64,000 nt of DNA from Desulfitobacterium chlororespirans DSM 11544 (lineage in GTDB: Bacteria > Bacillota > Desulfitobacteriia > Desulfitobacteriales > Desulfitobacteriaceae). The stretch's first letter is position 1. Each line of letters begins with the position of its first letter. The position numbers were made by a program, and so were the translations under genes. The notes under the pieces are model-generated. The model did no database searches. It was given only the letters and a program-made list of their open reading frames with translations, and had not been told where the DNA came from. This document shows, in pieces, positions 1 through 9,401 of the stretch. The DNA lies in NCBI RefSeq assembly GCF_900143285.1, contig NZ_FRDN01000019.1:27218-91217 (forward strand), written 5' to 3'.

Positions 1-95
1 GATCCTTTACTGCTTGATTTTTACCCCGCATTTGATAAGATGTTCATCATGCAGGCGTAATTCTGGCGTAATTTTTAGGAAGGGATCCTGTTTTT

Positions 96-1445
96 ATGGA
101 GCAAATCACAACACTAAAGCTAAAAGTTCACCAATTCATTCATATTCTTCTGCCCATTCTGATTTCCCAGGTCGCTTTGTTCTCCATGTCTTTTTTTGAC
201 ACGGTAATGTCGGGACAAGCCAGCTCCGTCGATCTGGCCGGAGTCGCCATCGGTGCCAGTCTATGGGCCCCTGTCAGCACCGGATTAGGCGGGATATTAA
301 TTGCGATCACACCTATCGTCGGACATTTATTAGGAGCCAGAAGAAAGAACGAGGTTCCTTACAATGTTCTGCAAGGAATTTATCTGGCCCTGGCCATCTC
401 TTTCCTTTTAATTCTGGCGGGAAGCATGAGCCTGGATGGACTGCTCTCCCTTATGAACCTGGAGCCCCAGGTGCGTCTCATTGCCCGGGGGTTTCTTACT
501 GCTATCGCTTTTGGCATTCCTCCCTATTTTATCTACCAAGTGTTGAGGGGCTTTATTGATGCCCTGGGGTATACACGCATTACCATGCTGATTACTCTCC
601 TCTCCCTGCCCGTGAATATCTTCCTCAATTATGTCCTTATCTTCGGCAAATTTGGGTTTCCGGCCTTTGGCGGCATCGGAGCCGGCATCGCTACTTCTAT
701 AGCTTATTATTGCTTGATGCTCATTGCTCTGCTCATTATTCACTTTCATCCCTATTTTAAAGAATTTGCGATCTTCAAACGCCTCCCCCCACTCTCCTGG
801 AAGACCTGGCTGAAGCAATTGAAAATCGGCATCCCCATCGGTTTTTCTATCTTCTTCGAGACCGGCATGTTTTGCGCGGTAACCCTGCTCATGAGCCGCT
901 TTAATACCGTAACTATAGCCGCCCATCAAGGGGCCATGAATTTTGCCTCCATGATCTACATGATTCCTTTAAGCTTTTCTATGGCTTTAACGATCCTGGT
1001 CGGGTTTGAAGTAGGGGCCCGCCGCTATCATGATGCCCGCCAGTATTCCTTGATCGGGTTGGCTTTTTCCTTCTCCATAGCCCTTCTCACCGCTCTCCTG
1101 CTTTTTCTGTTCAAAGAGCAAGTGGCTTTGCTCTACTCCAAGGAGTGGGATGTAATCCTCCTGGCCAAACAATTTCTCATTTACGCCATCTTCTTTCAGT
1201 TTTCCGATGCCCTGGCCACGCCCATTCAAGGGATTCTGCGCGGTTATAAGGATGTCAACCTTCCTTTTATCACCTCCCTCATCTCCTATTGGTTCATTGC
1301 CCTGCCGGTTGGTTATTTTTTGGCGGCTTATACCAGCTTCGGAGCCTTTGGCTTCTGGATTGGCCTGATTTCGGGAATTACTGCCAACGCTTGCTGCCTG
1401 TTGCTTAGGTTAAGGTATATTCTGCGTCGACAGCTCGCTGTTTAA
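96..1445 (+). CDS. MATE family multidrug/cation antiporter
   Basis: A 449-residue, very hydrophobic protein with about twelve membrane segments in two homologous halves, the usual size and layout of NorM/DinF-type MATE exporters, which expel drugs or metabolites in exchange for Na+ or H+. The N-terminus has the family pattern of a first helix followed by FFDTVMSGQAS; the second half has the matching SRFNTVTIAAHQGAMNF segment. The ATG at 96 follows a purine-rich stretch (AGGAAGGGA) with rather long spacing. It is the only plus-strand gene in the first 9 kb and has no obvious operon partner. Family assignment is firm; the substrate cannot be told. Confidence 0.93.
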   Translation: MEQITTLKLKVHQFIHILLPILISQVALFSMSFFDTVMSGQASSVDLAGVAIGASLWAPVSTGLGGILIAITPIVGHLLGARRKNEVPYNVLQGIYLALAISFLLILAGSMSLDGLLSLMNLEPQVRLIARGFLTAIAFGIPPYFIYQVLRGFIDALGYTRITMLITLLSLPVNIFLNYVLIFGKFGFPAFGGIGAGIATSIAYYCLMLIALLIIHFHPYFKEFAIFKRLPPLSWKTWLKQLKIGIPIGFSIFFETGMFCAVTLLMSRFNTVTIAAHQGAMNFASMIYMIPLSFSMALTILVGFEVGARRYHDARQYSLIGLAFSFSIALLTALLLFLFKEQVALLYSKEWDVILLAKQFLIYAIFFQFSDALATPIQGILRGYKDVNLPFITSLISYWFIALPVGYFLAAYTSFGAFGFWIGLISGITANACCLLLRLRYILRRQLAV

Positions 1446-1470
1446 TCCCAAGTGCCCGCAAACTAATTCT

Positions 1471-1705
1471 CCAGGATTTTGCTTTACACCGTTCGCTCCA
1501 TAAGCTGCGCGGACAAAACTAACGCTCAAGCTCTCCGCTCCTAAAGGTATCCGGCTAAATCGGCTCCTGCCTCATAGCCGGTTGGAAACGTCCTGTTTCC
1601 AACCTTTCTCCGCTACGTGCTTTTCGCGAAGTTTTGTTTCCACTCGCTTAAATTCGCTCCCTTGTGTAAATCAAAATCCTTGGGCTGCTTTTCGGGTCTG
1701 AGGGA
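1471..1705. repeat. Foldback/MITE-like repeat, copy 1 (internally deleted)
   Basis: Non-coding block between the MATE gene and the next terminator. It carries terminal inverted repeats: CCAGGATTTTGCTTTAC at 1471-1487 against GTAAATCAAAATCCTTGG at 1666-1683. Inside is a perfect hairpin with 10-bp arms, GGTTGGAAAC at 1580-1589 and GTTTCCAACC at 1595-1604. The block is the reverse complement of the longer copy at 11046-11341, with about 60 bp missing from the middle; similarity continues past the right terminal repeat to about 1705. Short ORFs across it are not conserved in frame between copies. Confidence 0.8.
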
Positions 1706-1738
1706 TGCAGCTAATCTGCGTAGAAGTCCGATATGCAA

Positions 1739-1780
1739 AACTCCCCTTGAATTATGGTGTTCCATAATCCAAGGGGAGTT
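1739..1780 (-). terminator. Intrinsic terminator of the LutAB-like operon
   Basis: Nearly perfect 19-bp stem (1739-1757 with 1762-1780; core ACTCCCCTTG / CAAGGGGAGT) and a 4-nt loop, followed on the minus strand by four T residues. It lies about 45 bp after the stop of the minus-strand gene ending at 1827. Confidence 0.75.
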
Positions 1781-1826
1781 ATTTCGCTATCAGATTTCCC
1801 ATCGCTCAGAGAAGCTTTGACTGATT

Positions 1827-3029
1827 TTACTCCATCACTTCGCCGCTTGCCAGGCGATTTCTTAATTCTCCGATCATATTGGGCACCTCGATCTGCATGG
1901 GGCAACGCTCCACACAGCGCCCGCAGCGCAGACAGGTATGGATTTGCGGTGCGGTAGCCTCTAATCCTCCGGAAGTAAAGACATTCCAGATGGTGCCGAT
2001 ACCGCCCAGATAGGTTTCGCCAAAGGTTCCCGCCGTGATCTGGAAGACTGGACATTCATACATGCATCCTCCACAGCGCAGGCAATGGGATGCTTGTTTG
2101 AAGTCATCATCCACAGCCATTTTCTCCCGGCCGTTATCGACGAAGATAACATAAAACTCTTTGGGGCCGTGGGCGCCATAAGTGGTCACTTTTTCGATGT
2201 CCCCGGTTTTGCTTGGCCCGGTGACGATATTGACATAAGAAGGCACACCATACTGGGCATACCGCCAGGTCACTTCAGCGACTTTCATCGCTTCCTGGAA
2301 GGTAGGCACCAATTTTTCGGTTCCTACAATCATCAAGTGAACCGGAGGCACCGCTGTTGACAAGCGCACATTGCCTTCGTTTTCAATGATTACAAAAGCC
2401 CCGGTGTCGGCCGCCACCACATTGGCTGAACTGATGCCCACATCAGCGGTAAAATATTTTTCACGCATAAACTCCCGGACAATGGCTACCTCTTTGGCAA
2501 TATCGGGCTCCACTTCTTTGCCAAAGAATTGGGTAAAGATTTCCGCCACCTTTTCCCGGGGAATATGAATCGCCGGGGAAAGGATATGCATGGGACGATC
2601 TTTTTTCAGCTGGAGGATGAATTCCCCGAGATCCGTTTCCCAAACCTCAATGCCCTCTTCCTCCAAGTACTCCCGGAGATGGAGTTCTTCCCCTAACATG
2701 CTTTTGCCCTTAACAACAGTCTTCCCTTTACCAATGATCTCCGCAGCCATCACTAAGGCTTCCTGTTTATCCTTGGCATAAAAGGCTTTCCCTTTATTGC
2801 GTTCAACCGCCTCCATGGCCTGAGCAAGCAGTTCCTGCCGCTGAGCGACAGAACGGCGTTTGATTTCCCGCACTTCTTCAGCGAGAGCCGGCGTATGGGG
2901 AAAACGCTCCATGGTGCTGTCCGTGGTTTCACGATAGGCTTTTACCGCCCGGGAGATGGCTTTGCGAATATTCTCATCATGCTTGGCACGATCGATCTCT
3001 TTGGAGTACTCTTTAAATTCTTTTCTCAT
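1827..3029 (-). CDS. LutB-like LUD-domain protein with two 4Fe-4S motifs
   Basis: A 400-residue protein with a central LUD domain (about residues 70-290) and a C-terminal ferredoxin-like domain with two cysteine clusters, CLRCGGCMYECP from residue 316 and CLRCGRCVERCP from residue 366, each able to hold a 4Fe-4S cluster. This is the architecture of LutB/LldF, part of the LutABC-type L-lactate oxidation complex, though related proteins act on other 2-hydroxy acids. It is shorter than Bacillus LutB (about 480). Its start overlaps the stop of the upstream CCG-domain gene by 4 bp, so the two are translationally coupled. No LutC is in the window, so lactate as substrate is inference. Confidence 0.85.
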   Translation of the reverse strand: MRKEFKEYSKEIDRAKHDENIRKAISRAVKAYRETTDSTMERFPHTPALAEEVREIKRRSVAQRQELLAQAMEAVERNKGKAFYAKDKQEALVMAAEIIGKGKTVVKGKSMLGEELHLREYLEEEGIEVWETDLGEFILQLKKDRPMHILSPAIHIPREKVAEIFTQFFGKEVEPDIAKEVAIVREFMREKYFTADVGISSANVVAADTGAFVIIENEGNVRLSTAVPPVHLMIVGTEKLVPTFQEAMKVAEVTWRYAQYGVPSYVNIVTGPSKTGDIEKVTTYGAHGPKEFYVIFVDNGREKMAVDDDFKQASHCLRCGGCMYECPVFQITAGTFGETYLGGIGTIWNVFTSGGLEATAPQIHTCLRCGRCVERCPMQIEVPNMIGELRNRLASGEVME

Positions 3030-4048
3030 CCCACTATCCCCTTATATAAGAATTCGATCAAGTCGGCAATGCCATGTTGCTCCTTTTTATCTATGGCACC
3101 TTGCAAAGAAGATAGACAGTACGGACAAGAGGTTAAGATGAGGTCCGCTCCGGTATCCTGCAGCTCCACAACCCGTCTTTCCGCTATGGTATGAGACAGC
3201 TCCGGGAACATGAATTTATTGGGACCGCCGCAGCAGGTTGTCCAGGCGCGGTTGCGCATGGGTTCCTTGAATTCAACCCCCATGGCAATCAGGATCTCCC
3301 GGATCTCCTCCGTAACCCCTAAGTCACGGGCCAGCCGGCAGGAATCATGAATCACAACGGATTGCTGTGAGTCTATTTTTGGTAATTTGTGCCTTTGTTC
3401 CCATACCAACTCAACAAAAGTCTTCACTTCCAGATCATGATGAACTCCGAACTTGGGATACATAATCTTTATGACTTCCGCGGCATGAGGGGAAAGGCAA
3501 ACCATGGTCTTGGCCTGGGTTCCTTTAAGAACTTTAGTGACCTTTTGGGCATAGGCGGCAAAGTCATCCCAATAGCCCAGTTCATACAACAAAGCCCCGC
3601 TGTAGAGTTCCTCATCCCCTGAATAGCATAGATCATAGCCCAAACTTTGCAGAATCCGTGCCGCTTTTAAGGAGACTTGATTAAAGCGCTCTTTGTCCGA
3701 GGCCAGTACGGAAGCATAGATCTTCTCAGGGGCGATGCCCGTTTTTTCCACAATGTTCCGCACGCCCATCAGCATGGAAAAGCCGGCACTGTTGGGATCC
3801 ATAACGGTCATGGTTTTCACCAGGGAGTCTATATAGGGAAGAAGCTGATACTCACCACCGGTATAAAAAAGAAGATTCCCTGTCTTGGGTAACTTAAGTT
3901 CCTTAGCCCAGGAAGAAACTTCGCTTCCCTTGAGAGCTAAAGGATTGCCGTATTTGACAATATTACCGCGAATTAATTCTAATACAGGTGGCATCTTGCG
4001 CTCCACCGTTGTCGGCATTTCAATGGGATTGGTTGCCACTACATCCAC
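3026..4048 (-). CDS. LutA-like CCG-domain iron-sulphur protein
   Basis: A 340-residue protein with a C-terminal cysteine-rich CCG domain: TTCCGGPNKFMFPEL near residue 272 and SCPYC near residue 308, preceded by IHDSCRLARDLG. Such domains occur in LutA, GlpC and heterodisulfide reductase subunit B, where they bind a cluster used in electron transfer. The N-terminal third (LLFYTGGEYQLLPY) looks like a second, degenerate copy without the cysteine pair. The likely start is GTG at 4048, with GGAGAAGGC upstream. An inverted repeat ACAAG-N5-CTTGT at 4088-4102, just upstream, is a possible operator. It probably works with the LUD protein it overlaps; the electron donor is not shown. Confidence 0.83.
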   Translation of the reverse strand: MDVVATNPIEMPTTVERKMPPVLELIRGNIVKYGNPLALKGSEVSSWAKELKLPKTGNLLFYTGGEYQLLPYIDSLVKTMTVMDPNSAGFSMLMGVRNIVEKTGIAPEKIYASVLASDKERFNQVSLKAARILQSLGYDLCYSGDEELYSGALLYELGYWDDFAAYAQKVTKVLKGTQAKTMVCLSPHAAEVIKIMYPKFGVHHDLEVKTFVELVWEQRHKLPKIDSQQSVVIHDSCRLARDLGVTEEIREILIAMGVEFKEPMRNRAWTTCCGGPNKFMFPELSHTIAERRVVELQDTGADLILTSCPYCLSSLQGAIDKKEQHGIADLIEFLYKGIVG

Positions 4049-4232
4049 CGCCTTCTCCGCTGATCGTTTGATTATAGATTACTTAAAACAAGATGTCCTT
4101 GTAAACACAAAGTCTCTATGTATTATGTATTATTACACCATAATTACCTAGAGAATGGATACAAAGAGAATTATACTATAGCTTATTCCTCTTTTTCAAC
4201 ACAAAAAGTATAGCTTTATTTTTAAATGTACA

Positions 4233-4994
4233 TCATACTTCCCCAGTATGGATAGCTCGGATAATGGAATTGGCTAAAACTCCGGCTCCAAAGCCATTGT
4301 CGATGTTGACTACTCCTATTCCGGCTGAACAGCTGTTCAGCATAGCCAGCAAAGCGGCTAACCCTCCAAAACTGGCTCCATAGCCGACACTGGTAGGGAC
4401 AGCAATCACCGGCTTATCGGTTAACCCGCCCACCACACTGGCCAGGGCCCCTTCCATGCCAGCGACAACAATCAGAACCTGAGCCTCATCCAGCCTCTCT
4501 TTATTATCAAAAAGCCGGTGAATGCCTGCTACACCGACATCGTATAACCGCTCTACCTGACATCCCATGATCTCCGCCGTTATGGCGGCCTCCTCCGCTA
4601 CCGGCAAATCCGCTGTCCCGGCACTTAAGACCAGAATTCTCCCTCTCTTGGGAATCGCCTCTTTAACAACGGTGATGACACGGGCCAGCTCAGAATAGGA
4701 AGCCTCAGGGATAGCAGCCTGCACCGCTGCATAGACTTCAGGCGTGGCCCGGGTGGCCAGGATATTATGGCCACGCTGACCAAGGTTCGCTAAAATTTGA
4801 ATAATATGCTCCTTCGCTTTCCCCTGACAAAAGACGACCTCAGGAAACCCATTGCGCAGAGCCCGGTGATGATCCACTTTGGCAAATCCCAAATCTTCAT
4901 AAGGCAGATTTTTAAGCTCCAGCAGGGCACTGTCGCAGGATATCTGACCATCCTTTACTCCCTGCAATAATGCTCTCAATTGTTCTTCGTTCAT
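4233..4994 (-). CDS. larB: LarB, nickel-pincer cofactor precursor carboxylase/hydrolase
   Basis: A 253-residue protein with a PurE-like C-terminal half. The glycine-rich stretch GSFGGLAALLAML-type and the ending GVVNIDNGFGAGVLANSI match LarB, which carboxylates and hydrolyses nicotinic acid adenine dinucleotide in the first step of nickel-pincer nucleotide synthesis for lactate racemase and relatives. An excellent ribosome site, GGAGG, lies 7 bases before the ATG at 4994. It stands alone: larC, larE and larA are not in the window. It follows the LutAB-like pair on the same strand with a 180-bp gap, so a lactate connection is suggestive only. Confidence 0.9.
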   Translation of the reverse strand: MNEEQLRALLQGVKDGQISCDSALLELKNLPYEDLGFAKVDHHRALRNGFPEVVFCQGKAKEHIIQILANLGQRGHNILATRATPEVYAAVQAAIPEASYSELARVITVVKEAIPKRGRILVLSAGTADLPVAEEAAITAEIMGCQVERLYDVGVAGIHRLFDNKERLDEAQVLIVVAGMEGALASVVGGLTDKPVIAVPTSVGYGASFGGLAALLAMLNSCSAGIGVVNIDNGFGAGVLANSIIRAIHTGEV

Positions 4995-5053
4995 CCCTTA
5001 CCTCCATGACCAATGATGGTAAATTATAGCACATTTAGACGGTGATTAAAAAT

Positions 5054-5108
5054 CAAAAAAACAGAAGAGACCGCTCATCGTGTGAGCCGTCCCTCCTGAC
5101 ACTTCTTC
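5054..5108 (-). terminator. Intrinsic terminator of the siderophore ABC operon
   Basis: On the minus strand a hairpin (GCTCA/TGAGC core with flanking GAC/GTC pairs, 5069-5091) runs into a tract of seven T residues (about 5054-5060). It is placed just after the stop of the ABC ATPase gene at 5130. Confidence 0.75.
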
Positions 5109-5129
5109 AACTATCGTTTTAAATTATAA

Positions 5130-5882
5130 CTAATAAATCGCTACCGGCCCATGAGGTCCATCAATAATTTCGATTTTCGTTTCAAAGATATCTGTCAAAA
5201 CTTCTGGATCCATCACCTCTTCTACTGTCCCAAAAGCGGCAATCCGACCATCTTTCATAGCACAGATTCGATCAGAATATTTCGCTGCAAAATTTATATC
5301 ATGGAGAACAGTGAGAATTGTTCTGCCAAATTCATTAGCAGCATGCCGCAAATGCTCCATCATTTGCACAGAACGAGCAACATCAAGATTGTTCAGAGGT
5401 TCATCCAAAAGCACATATTCAGTCTCCTGACACAAAACCATAGCTACATAAGCCCTTTGCCTTTGACCACCGGAAAGCTCATCTAGATATCTGCTTTCCA
5501 GATCAGTCAAACCTAAAAAATCAATATATTTAGAAATAATCGCCTCATCCTCTTTTGTTAATCTTCCCTTTGAATAAGGGAAACGTCCAAAGCCAACGAG
5601 TTGTCTGACCGTAAGCCTTGTTACAAAATGATTTTCTTGTCGTAAAATAGTCAAAACTTTGGCTAAATCTGCTGATTTAGATTCAGAAACATCCATATTG
5701 GCCACCTTAATTTGGCCTTCATCCATATCCAAAAGTCTTCCGATCATCAAAAGTGTCGTCGACTTTCCAGCGCCGTTTGGTCCAATTAATGAAGTAAGAC
5801 CGGCTTTGGGTATATTAATATGCAAAGGTCCTATTTTCACCTCATCAGTATACACCTTTTTAACCTGATTAATCTTTATCAT
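5130..5882 (-). CDS. Iron-siderophore ABC transporter ATPase
   Basis: A 250-residue ABC ATPase of the FecE/FepC/YclP type. Walker A is GPNGAGKST near residue 35, the signature is LSGGQRQRAYVAM, Walker B is YVLLDEPLNNLD, and the H-loop is VLHDINFAAKYSD. It powers import of ferric siderophore by the two FecCD permeases encoded just upstream; its start overlaps the stop of the neighbouring permease by 4 bp. Last gene of a four-gene minus-strand operon, closed by the terminator at 5054-5108. Confidence 0.93.
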   Translation of the reverse strand: MIKINQVKKVYTDEVKIGPLHINIPKAGLTSLIGPNGAGKSTTLLMIGRLLDMDEGQIKVANMDVSESKSADLAKVLTILRQENHFVTRLTVRQLVGFGRFPYSKGRLTKEDEAIISKYIDFLGLTDLESRYLDELSGGQRQRAYVAMVLCQETEYVLLDEPLNNLDVARSVQMMEHLRHAANEFGRTILTVLHDINFAAKYSDRICAMKDGRIAAFGTVEEVMDPEVLTDIFETKIEIIDGPHGPVAIY

Positions 5883-6943
5883 AACGTTCCCTTCCTTAAA
5901 ATCACAATTAAAAATGTTATGCCGCCAAACAACTCGATAATAATTGAAACCACACCTTGAGCATTGAATATATGATACATAAAGAAGTAGGCAGCCGTTA
6001 TGATCAAAAACCCTATGGCAAGAGCCATGGGAAAAATATATCTGTGATCATAAGTTGGTGCCGCTTGATAACACAAGGTTGCCACTAAAAATCCATAGAA
6101 AGTAAGCGGTCCGACCAAAGCCGTGGAAATTGACATCAAAACAGCAACCAATATAAGCGTATAAATAACGCTGAATTGCTGATTAACCCCCAAAGAAGTG
6201 CTGGGATTCTTGCCAAGGGACAATACATTTAATTTTTTAGAATAAGCAAGAAGAAGTAAGGCGGCAATGATGACAACGGGAATTGCCACAGGAAAGTATC
6301 CAGCATCCGCATTATTGACAGAACCAAACAACCTGGTCAGTAAAATATCAAATTCAGACGGCGCAAGCAGCCTTCTCATAAAAGATGATAAAGACTTCAG
6401 CCCGGTGCCAATAATAACCCCAACCAAAAGCATAAGTTGTAAATTTCCATACTTTCCGGAAAGCAACCAGCCATAAAGTATCAAACACATCAGGACCATA
6501 GCCACAACTTGAAAGACAAAGGAGCCAACACCATTAAAACCTATAAATGCACCGGCACCAAAGAAAAATATTGTACTCGTATGAATTGTTGAGTAAAGTG
6601 CTTCAAAACCTAAAAGTGAAGGAGTAATAATCCGATTATTCGTAATCGATTGGAAAGCAACCGTCGACAAACTCTGACAGACTGCAGCAATGATCATGGC
6701 AACAAGAGCTACCAGCCTTCGTTTAACAACCGGGATAAAAGAAGGGGAATCTATCGGAACCGGATTGTTATAAACCAAAAGTCCATAGCTGGCAAAAATC
6801 CCCAAAGCAATCAATGTTATCAGCAATATCCAATAACGTTTTTCCTCTTTCTTAGAGCGAAAAGCTCCGGCTGATCTATTTTCATGATGAAGGCCGGCCT
6901 CGATTTCGCTGTTTTCTTTATGACTATAGACTAATTCGCTCAT
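5879..6943 (-). CDS. FecCD-type siderophore ABC permease (second)
   Basis: A 354-residue integral membrane protein of the FecCD/BtuC fold with around nine or ten membrane segments and an unusually long hydrophilic N-terminal tail (about 35 residues, rich in charged residues) before the first helix. It overlaps both its neighbours by 4 bp, so the operon is tightly coupled. It resembles YclO of the Bacillus petrobactin system in size and position and is expected to form a heterodimer with the protein at 6940-7953. The exact siderophore is unknown. Confidence 0.9.
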   Translation of the reverse strand: MSELVYSHKENSEIEAGLHHENRSAGAFRSKKEEKRYWILLITLIALGIFASYGLLVYNNPVPIDSPSFIPVVKRRLVALVAMIIAAVCQSLSTVAFQSITNNRIITPSLLGFEALYSTIHTSTIFFFGAGAFIGFNGVGSFVFQVVAMVLMCLILYGWLLSGKYGNLQLMLLVGVIIGTGLKSLSSFMRRLLAPSEFDILLTRLFGSVNNADAGYFPVAIPVVIIAALLLLAYSKKLNVLSLGKNPSTSLGVNQQFSVIYTLILVAVLMSISTALVGPLTFYGFLVATLCYQAAPTYDHRYIFPMALAIGFLIITAAYFFMYHIFNAQGVVSIIIELFGGITFLIVILRKGTL

Positions 6944-7953
6944 CTTAGCCTCCTTTGTCTCAATAAAATAGCAATAAACAGGACTGCTCCCACTGTTCCA
7001 AGTATCAAAGAAACAGGTACTTCAAAAGGCATGATGATGATTCGAGAAATTATGTCACAAAGTGTTATCGTACCCATTCCCAACACACATACCCAGGGCA
7101 AATTACTTCTAAGATCATCGCCTCTATACATGGAAACAATGTTAGGGACAATTAAACCTAAAAAGGGCAAATTGCCAATAACAGCTGCCACAATGCCAAC
7201 TGCAAATGAAATAAGGGCAGTACCAAGAAGAACTATCCTATTATAATTTAAGCCAAGACTTTTTGTAACATCTTCCCCCAGCCCAGCTAAGGTCAATCGA
7301 TCAGCATAGATAAAAATAAGAACAGTAGCAATAATAATCAGCCATAAGTATTCATACCTGCCAATTTGAACCGGTGCAAAAGAACCTACAAACCAGGTTT
7401 CAATATTTTGCGTCATATGAAAAACCAGACCAACAAAAGTGGAGACTGCAGATATAACTGCTCCCAGCATCATCCCAATAATGGGAACAATTAAAGACGA
7501 ACGCAGTTTAACTCTTCTTAAGAACAAAAAGAAAATCATCGTTCCTATAAAAGAAAAAATGATGGCACCCGTCATTCTTAGAACTAAAGTGGGCGCAGGA
7601 AAAAACAAATAAACAAAAACAAGCCCTAAACCTGCCCATTCAATAGTTCCTGTTGTAGTAGGTTCAACTAAACGGTTCTGTGTAACAAGCTGCATTACCA
7701 GACCTGACATGGCCATGGCTGCTCCAGTAAGCATGAGTGCCGCTGTTCTTGGCACACGGGTTATGAAAAACATTTCCCTTCCATCCGCTTGTCCTTTTAG
7801 ATCATAAACTCCAGTAAACAATGATATAATACCGACAGCAACAACAGCCAGAACCGCTAATGCAAAAGGTTTTGTCCATATTTTATTGTGATTATAACGT
7901 TGGGGCTGAGAATCCTCAGCCCCGGTCATTTTTTGTATGGTATTCCTCGGCAC
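6940..7953 (-). CDS. FecCD-type siderophore ABC permease (first)
   Basis: A 337-residue FecCD permease: GREMFFITRVPRTAALMLTGAAMAMSG near the N-terminus is the typical substrate-channel helix region, and GNLPFLGLIVPNIVSMYRGDD is the conserved cytoplasmic coupling segment that contacts the ATPase. It lies 19 bp after the binding-protein gene and overlaps the second permease by 4 bp. It is YclN-like in order and length. Confidence 0.9.
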   Translation of the reverse strand: MPRNTIQKMTGAEDSQPQRYNHNKIWTKPFALAVLAVVAVGIISLFTGVYDLKGQADGREMFFITRVPRTAALMLTGAAMAMSGLVMQLVTQNRLVEPTTTGTIEWAGLGLVFVYLFFPAPTLVLRMTGAIIFSFIGTMIFFLFLRRVKLRSSLIVPIIGMMLGAVISAVSTFVGLVFHMTQNIETWFVGSFAPVQIGRYEYLWLIIIATVLIFIYADRLTLAGLGEDVTKSLGLNYNRIVLLGTALISFAVGIVAAVIGNLPFLGLIVPNIVSMYRGDDLRSNLPWVCVLGMGTITLCDIISRIIIMPFEVPVSLILGTVGAVLFIAILLRQRRLR

Positions 7954-7972
7954 TACGTTATACTCCTTTATA

Positions 7973-8986
7973 CTACTTAGCTAAAGCCTTGGCGAGTTCT
8001 TCAAATAACTCCAGATAAGTTTGTATTGATTCATTTGTGTAAGTATCTTTTGGTGCATAGACTATCTGTCCTTTAGTAACGGCAGTTGTTTTTTGCAGAG
8101 CAGGTGATTTATCGATAACATCCTGAGCCGGAACTGCATCAGTCATCGAAGATACCGCAGCATCACGATCCAGTACAAAAATCCAATCAGGATTACTTTG
8201 GGCAATAGCTTCAACAGAAATATCATCACCTTGATGATCCGAAGAGGCACCGTCAATTTTTAATGCCGGAGTCCAGCCAAAAATTTCATACATTGGTCCC
8301 CAAACACGTCCGGAATGAGGAGCTGAAAAGCCAATATTTCCACCGGAAACCACAACGCTCATCACTGTATCCGTCCCATTATAGGCAGACTTAGCCTCTG
8401 CGATAGCTTGATCAAAATCAGCTACCAATTGTTCAGCCTCTTTATTTTTATCGAAAATTTGCCCCAAAGCGATTGTAGAATCCTTAAGTCCATTGACTAA
8501 GTTTTCTCCAGGTGCATCCGCTTCTGTAGAAACATCAAAATTAAGATCAATAACAGCTGCATTGGGTACTAGCTTTTTGATATCTTCATAATATCTGGCA
8601 AATCTTTGACCAATAATAACAAGTTCAGGGTCTACAGCTGCTATAATTTCAAGGTTCGGCTCGCCATGATTGCCAATATTCTGAACTGATTCATCCTTTA
8701 CATAGGGTGAATCTGCAGGCATTACAGGCTTTGGCACAGCCGCTAGTTCAATTCCCCAATCAGATAACGTTTCAAACGTTCTATTATCCAAAGCAACCAC
8801 ATTCTTGGGATTTACAGGAACAGTAACGGTTCCATGAACATCAGTGATTTCAACCGTTGAAGCTTCGCTTACTTGATCATTGCCTTGAGGGTTAACAGTT
8901 GGATTGCTTGAGTTTGTGCAAGCTGTCAACATCAAAGCAAAAGTTGCCATAATAACGGCTGATTTAAAAAATTTAGTTTTTCTCAT
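7973..8986 (-). CDS. Siderophore-binding lipoprotein of the ABC importer
   Basis: A 337-residue protein with a lipoprotein signal peptide: basic MRKTKFFK start, hydrophobic core, and lipobox LTAC with the lipidated cysteine at residue 23. The mature part has the Fe/B12 periplasmic-binding-protein fold (TVTVPVNPKNVVALDN; PELVIIGQRFARYYEDIKKLVP). It captures ferric siderophore at the cell surface and delivers it to the two permeases. First gene of the operon, with a GGAGAGAG ribosome site. A Fur-box-like site 275 bp upstream fits iron control. Confidence 0.92.
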   Translation of the reverse strand: MRKTKFFKSAVIMATFALMLTACTNSSNPTVNPQGNDQVSEASTVEITDVHGTVTVPVNPKNVVALDNRTFETLSDWGIELAAVPKPVMPADSPYVKDESVQNIGNHGEPNLEIIAAVDPELVIIGQRFARYYEDIKKLVPNAAVIDLNFDVSTEADAPGENLVNGLKDSTIALGQIFDKNKEAEQLVADFDQAIAEAKSAYNGTDTVMSVVVSGGNIGFSAPHSGRVWGPMYEIFGWTPALKIDGASSDHQGDDISVEAIAQSNPDWIFVLDRDAAVSSMTDAVPAQDVIDKSPALQKTTAVTKGQIVYAPKDTYTNESIQTYLELFEELAKALAK

Positions 8987-9155
8987 ACATCTCTCTCCTT
9001 AAATATATAAGCATTATTGACAAGCAGATTATTGAATTGATGAATCAATACCTATGTAATATTTTTTTATGATTTAAACCTTATGCGTATCACCTGCACT
9101 CTCTTCTTTGATTCCTATCTTCATACTGGAAAGACGTCTTTCACCAAAAGATACC

Positions 9156-9304
9156 TGATACTTCAAGCTTGATACTACTGTCTGCCGGTCAGGACACTGG
9201 GGCGCCATATTTAAACTCTTGCGCCGTTGACTATAATTTGGTATATTCAAAGAAGTAATTGATAATAAGTATCATTGTCATTACAACTTTATTAAGACTA
9301 TATC
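9156..9304. promoter_or_regulatory. Fur-box-like site, direct repeats and promoter in the divergent region
   Basis: The 415-bp gap 8987-9401 separates the siderophore operon (minus) from the AraC-type gene (plus). At 9260-9274 is TGATAATAAGTATCA, one mismatch from the Bacillus Fur 7-1-7 consensus. At 9275-9304 a plausible plus promoter follows: TTGTCA, 18 bp, TATATC. At 9156-9176 TGATACT occurs twice with a 14-bp period, a spacing that suits an AraC-type dimer. All three are pattern matches without experimental support. Confidence 0.6.
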
Positions 9305-9401
9305 ATCACCCATCCCAAAAAATCTTAACTAAATTTGTTTTTCCCAGGTGAAGTTATACACTTTTCTTATTTGAATTTAAACGGGTTAAAAGGAGGCGCT
9401 T

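Noticed and set aside
408..929. 173-residue frame opposite the MATE gene
   Set aside because: Shadow of a clear transporter frame; composition unlike a real protein.
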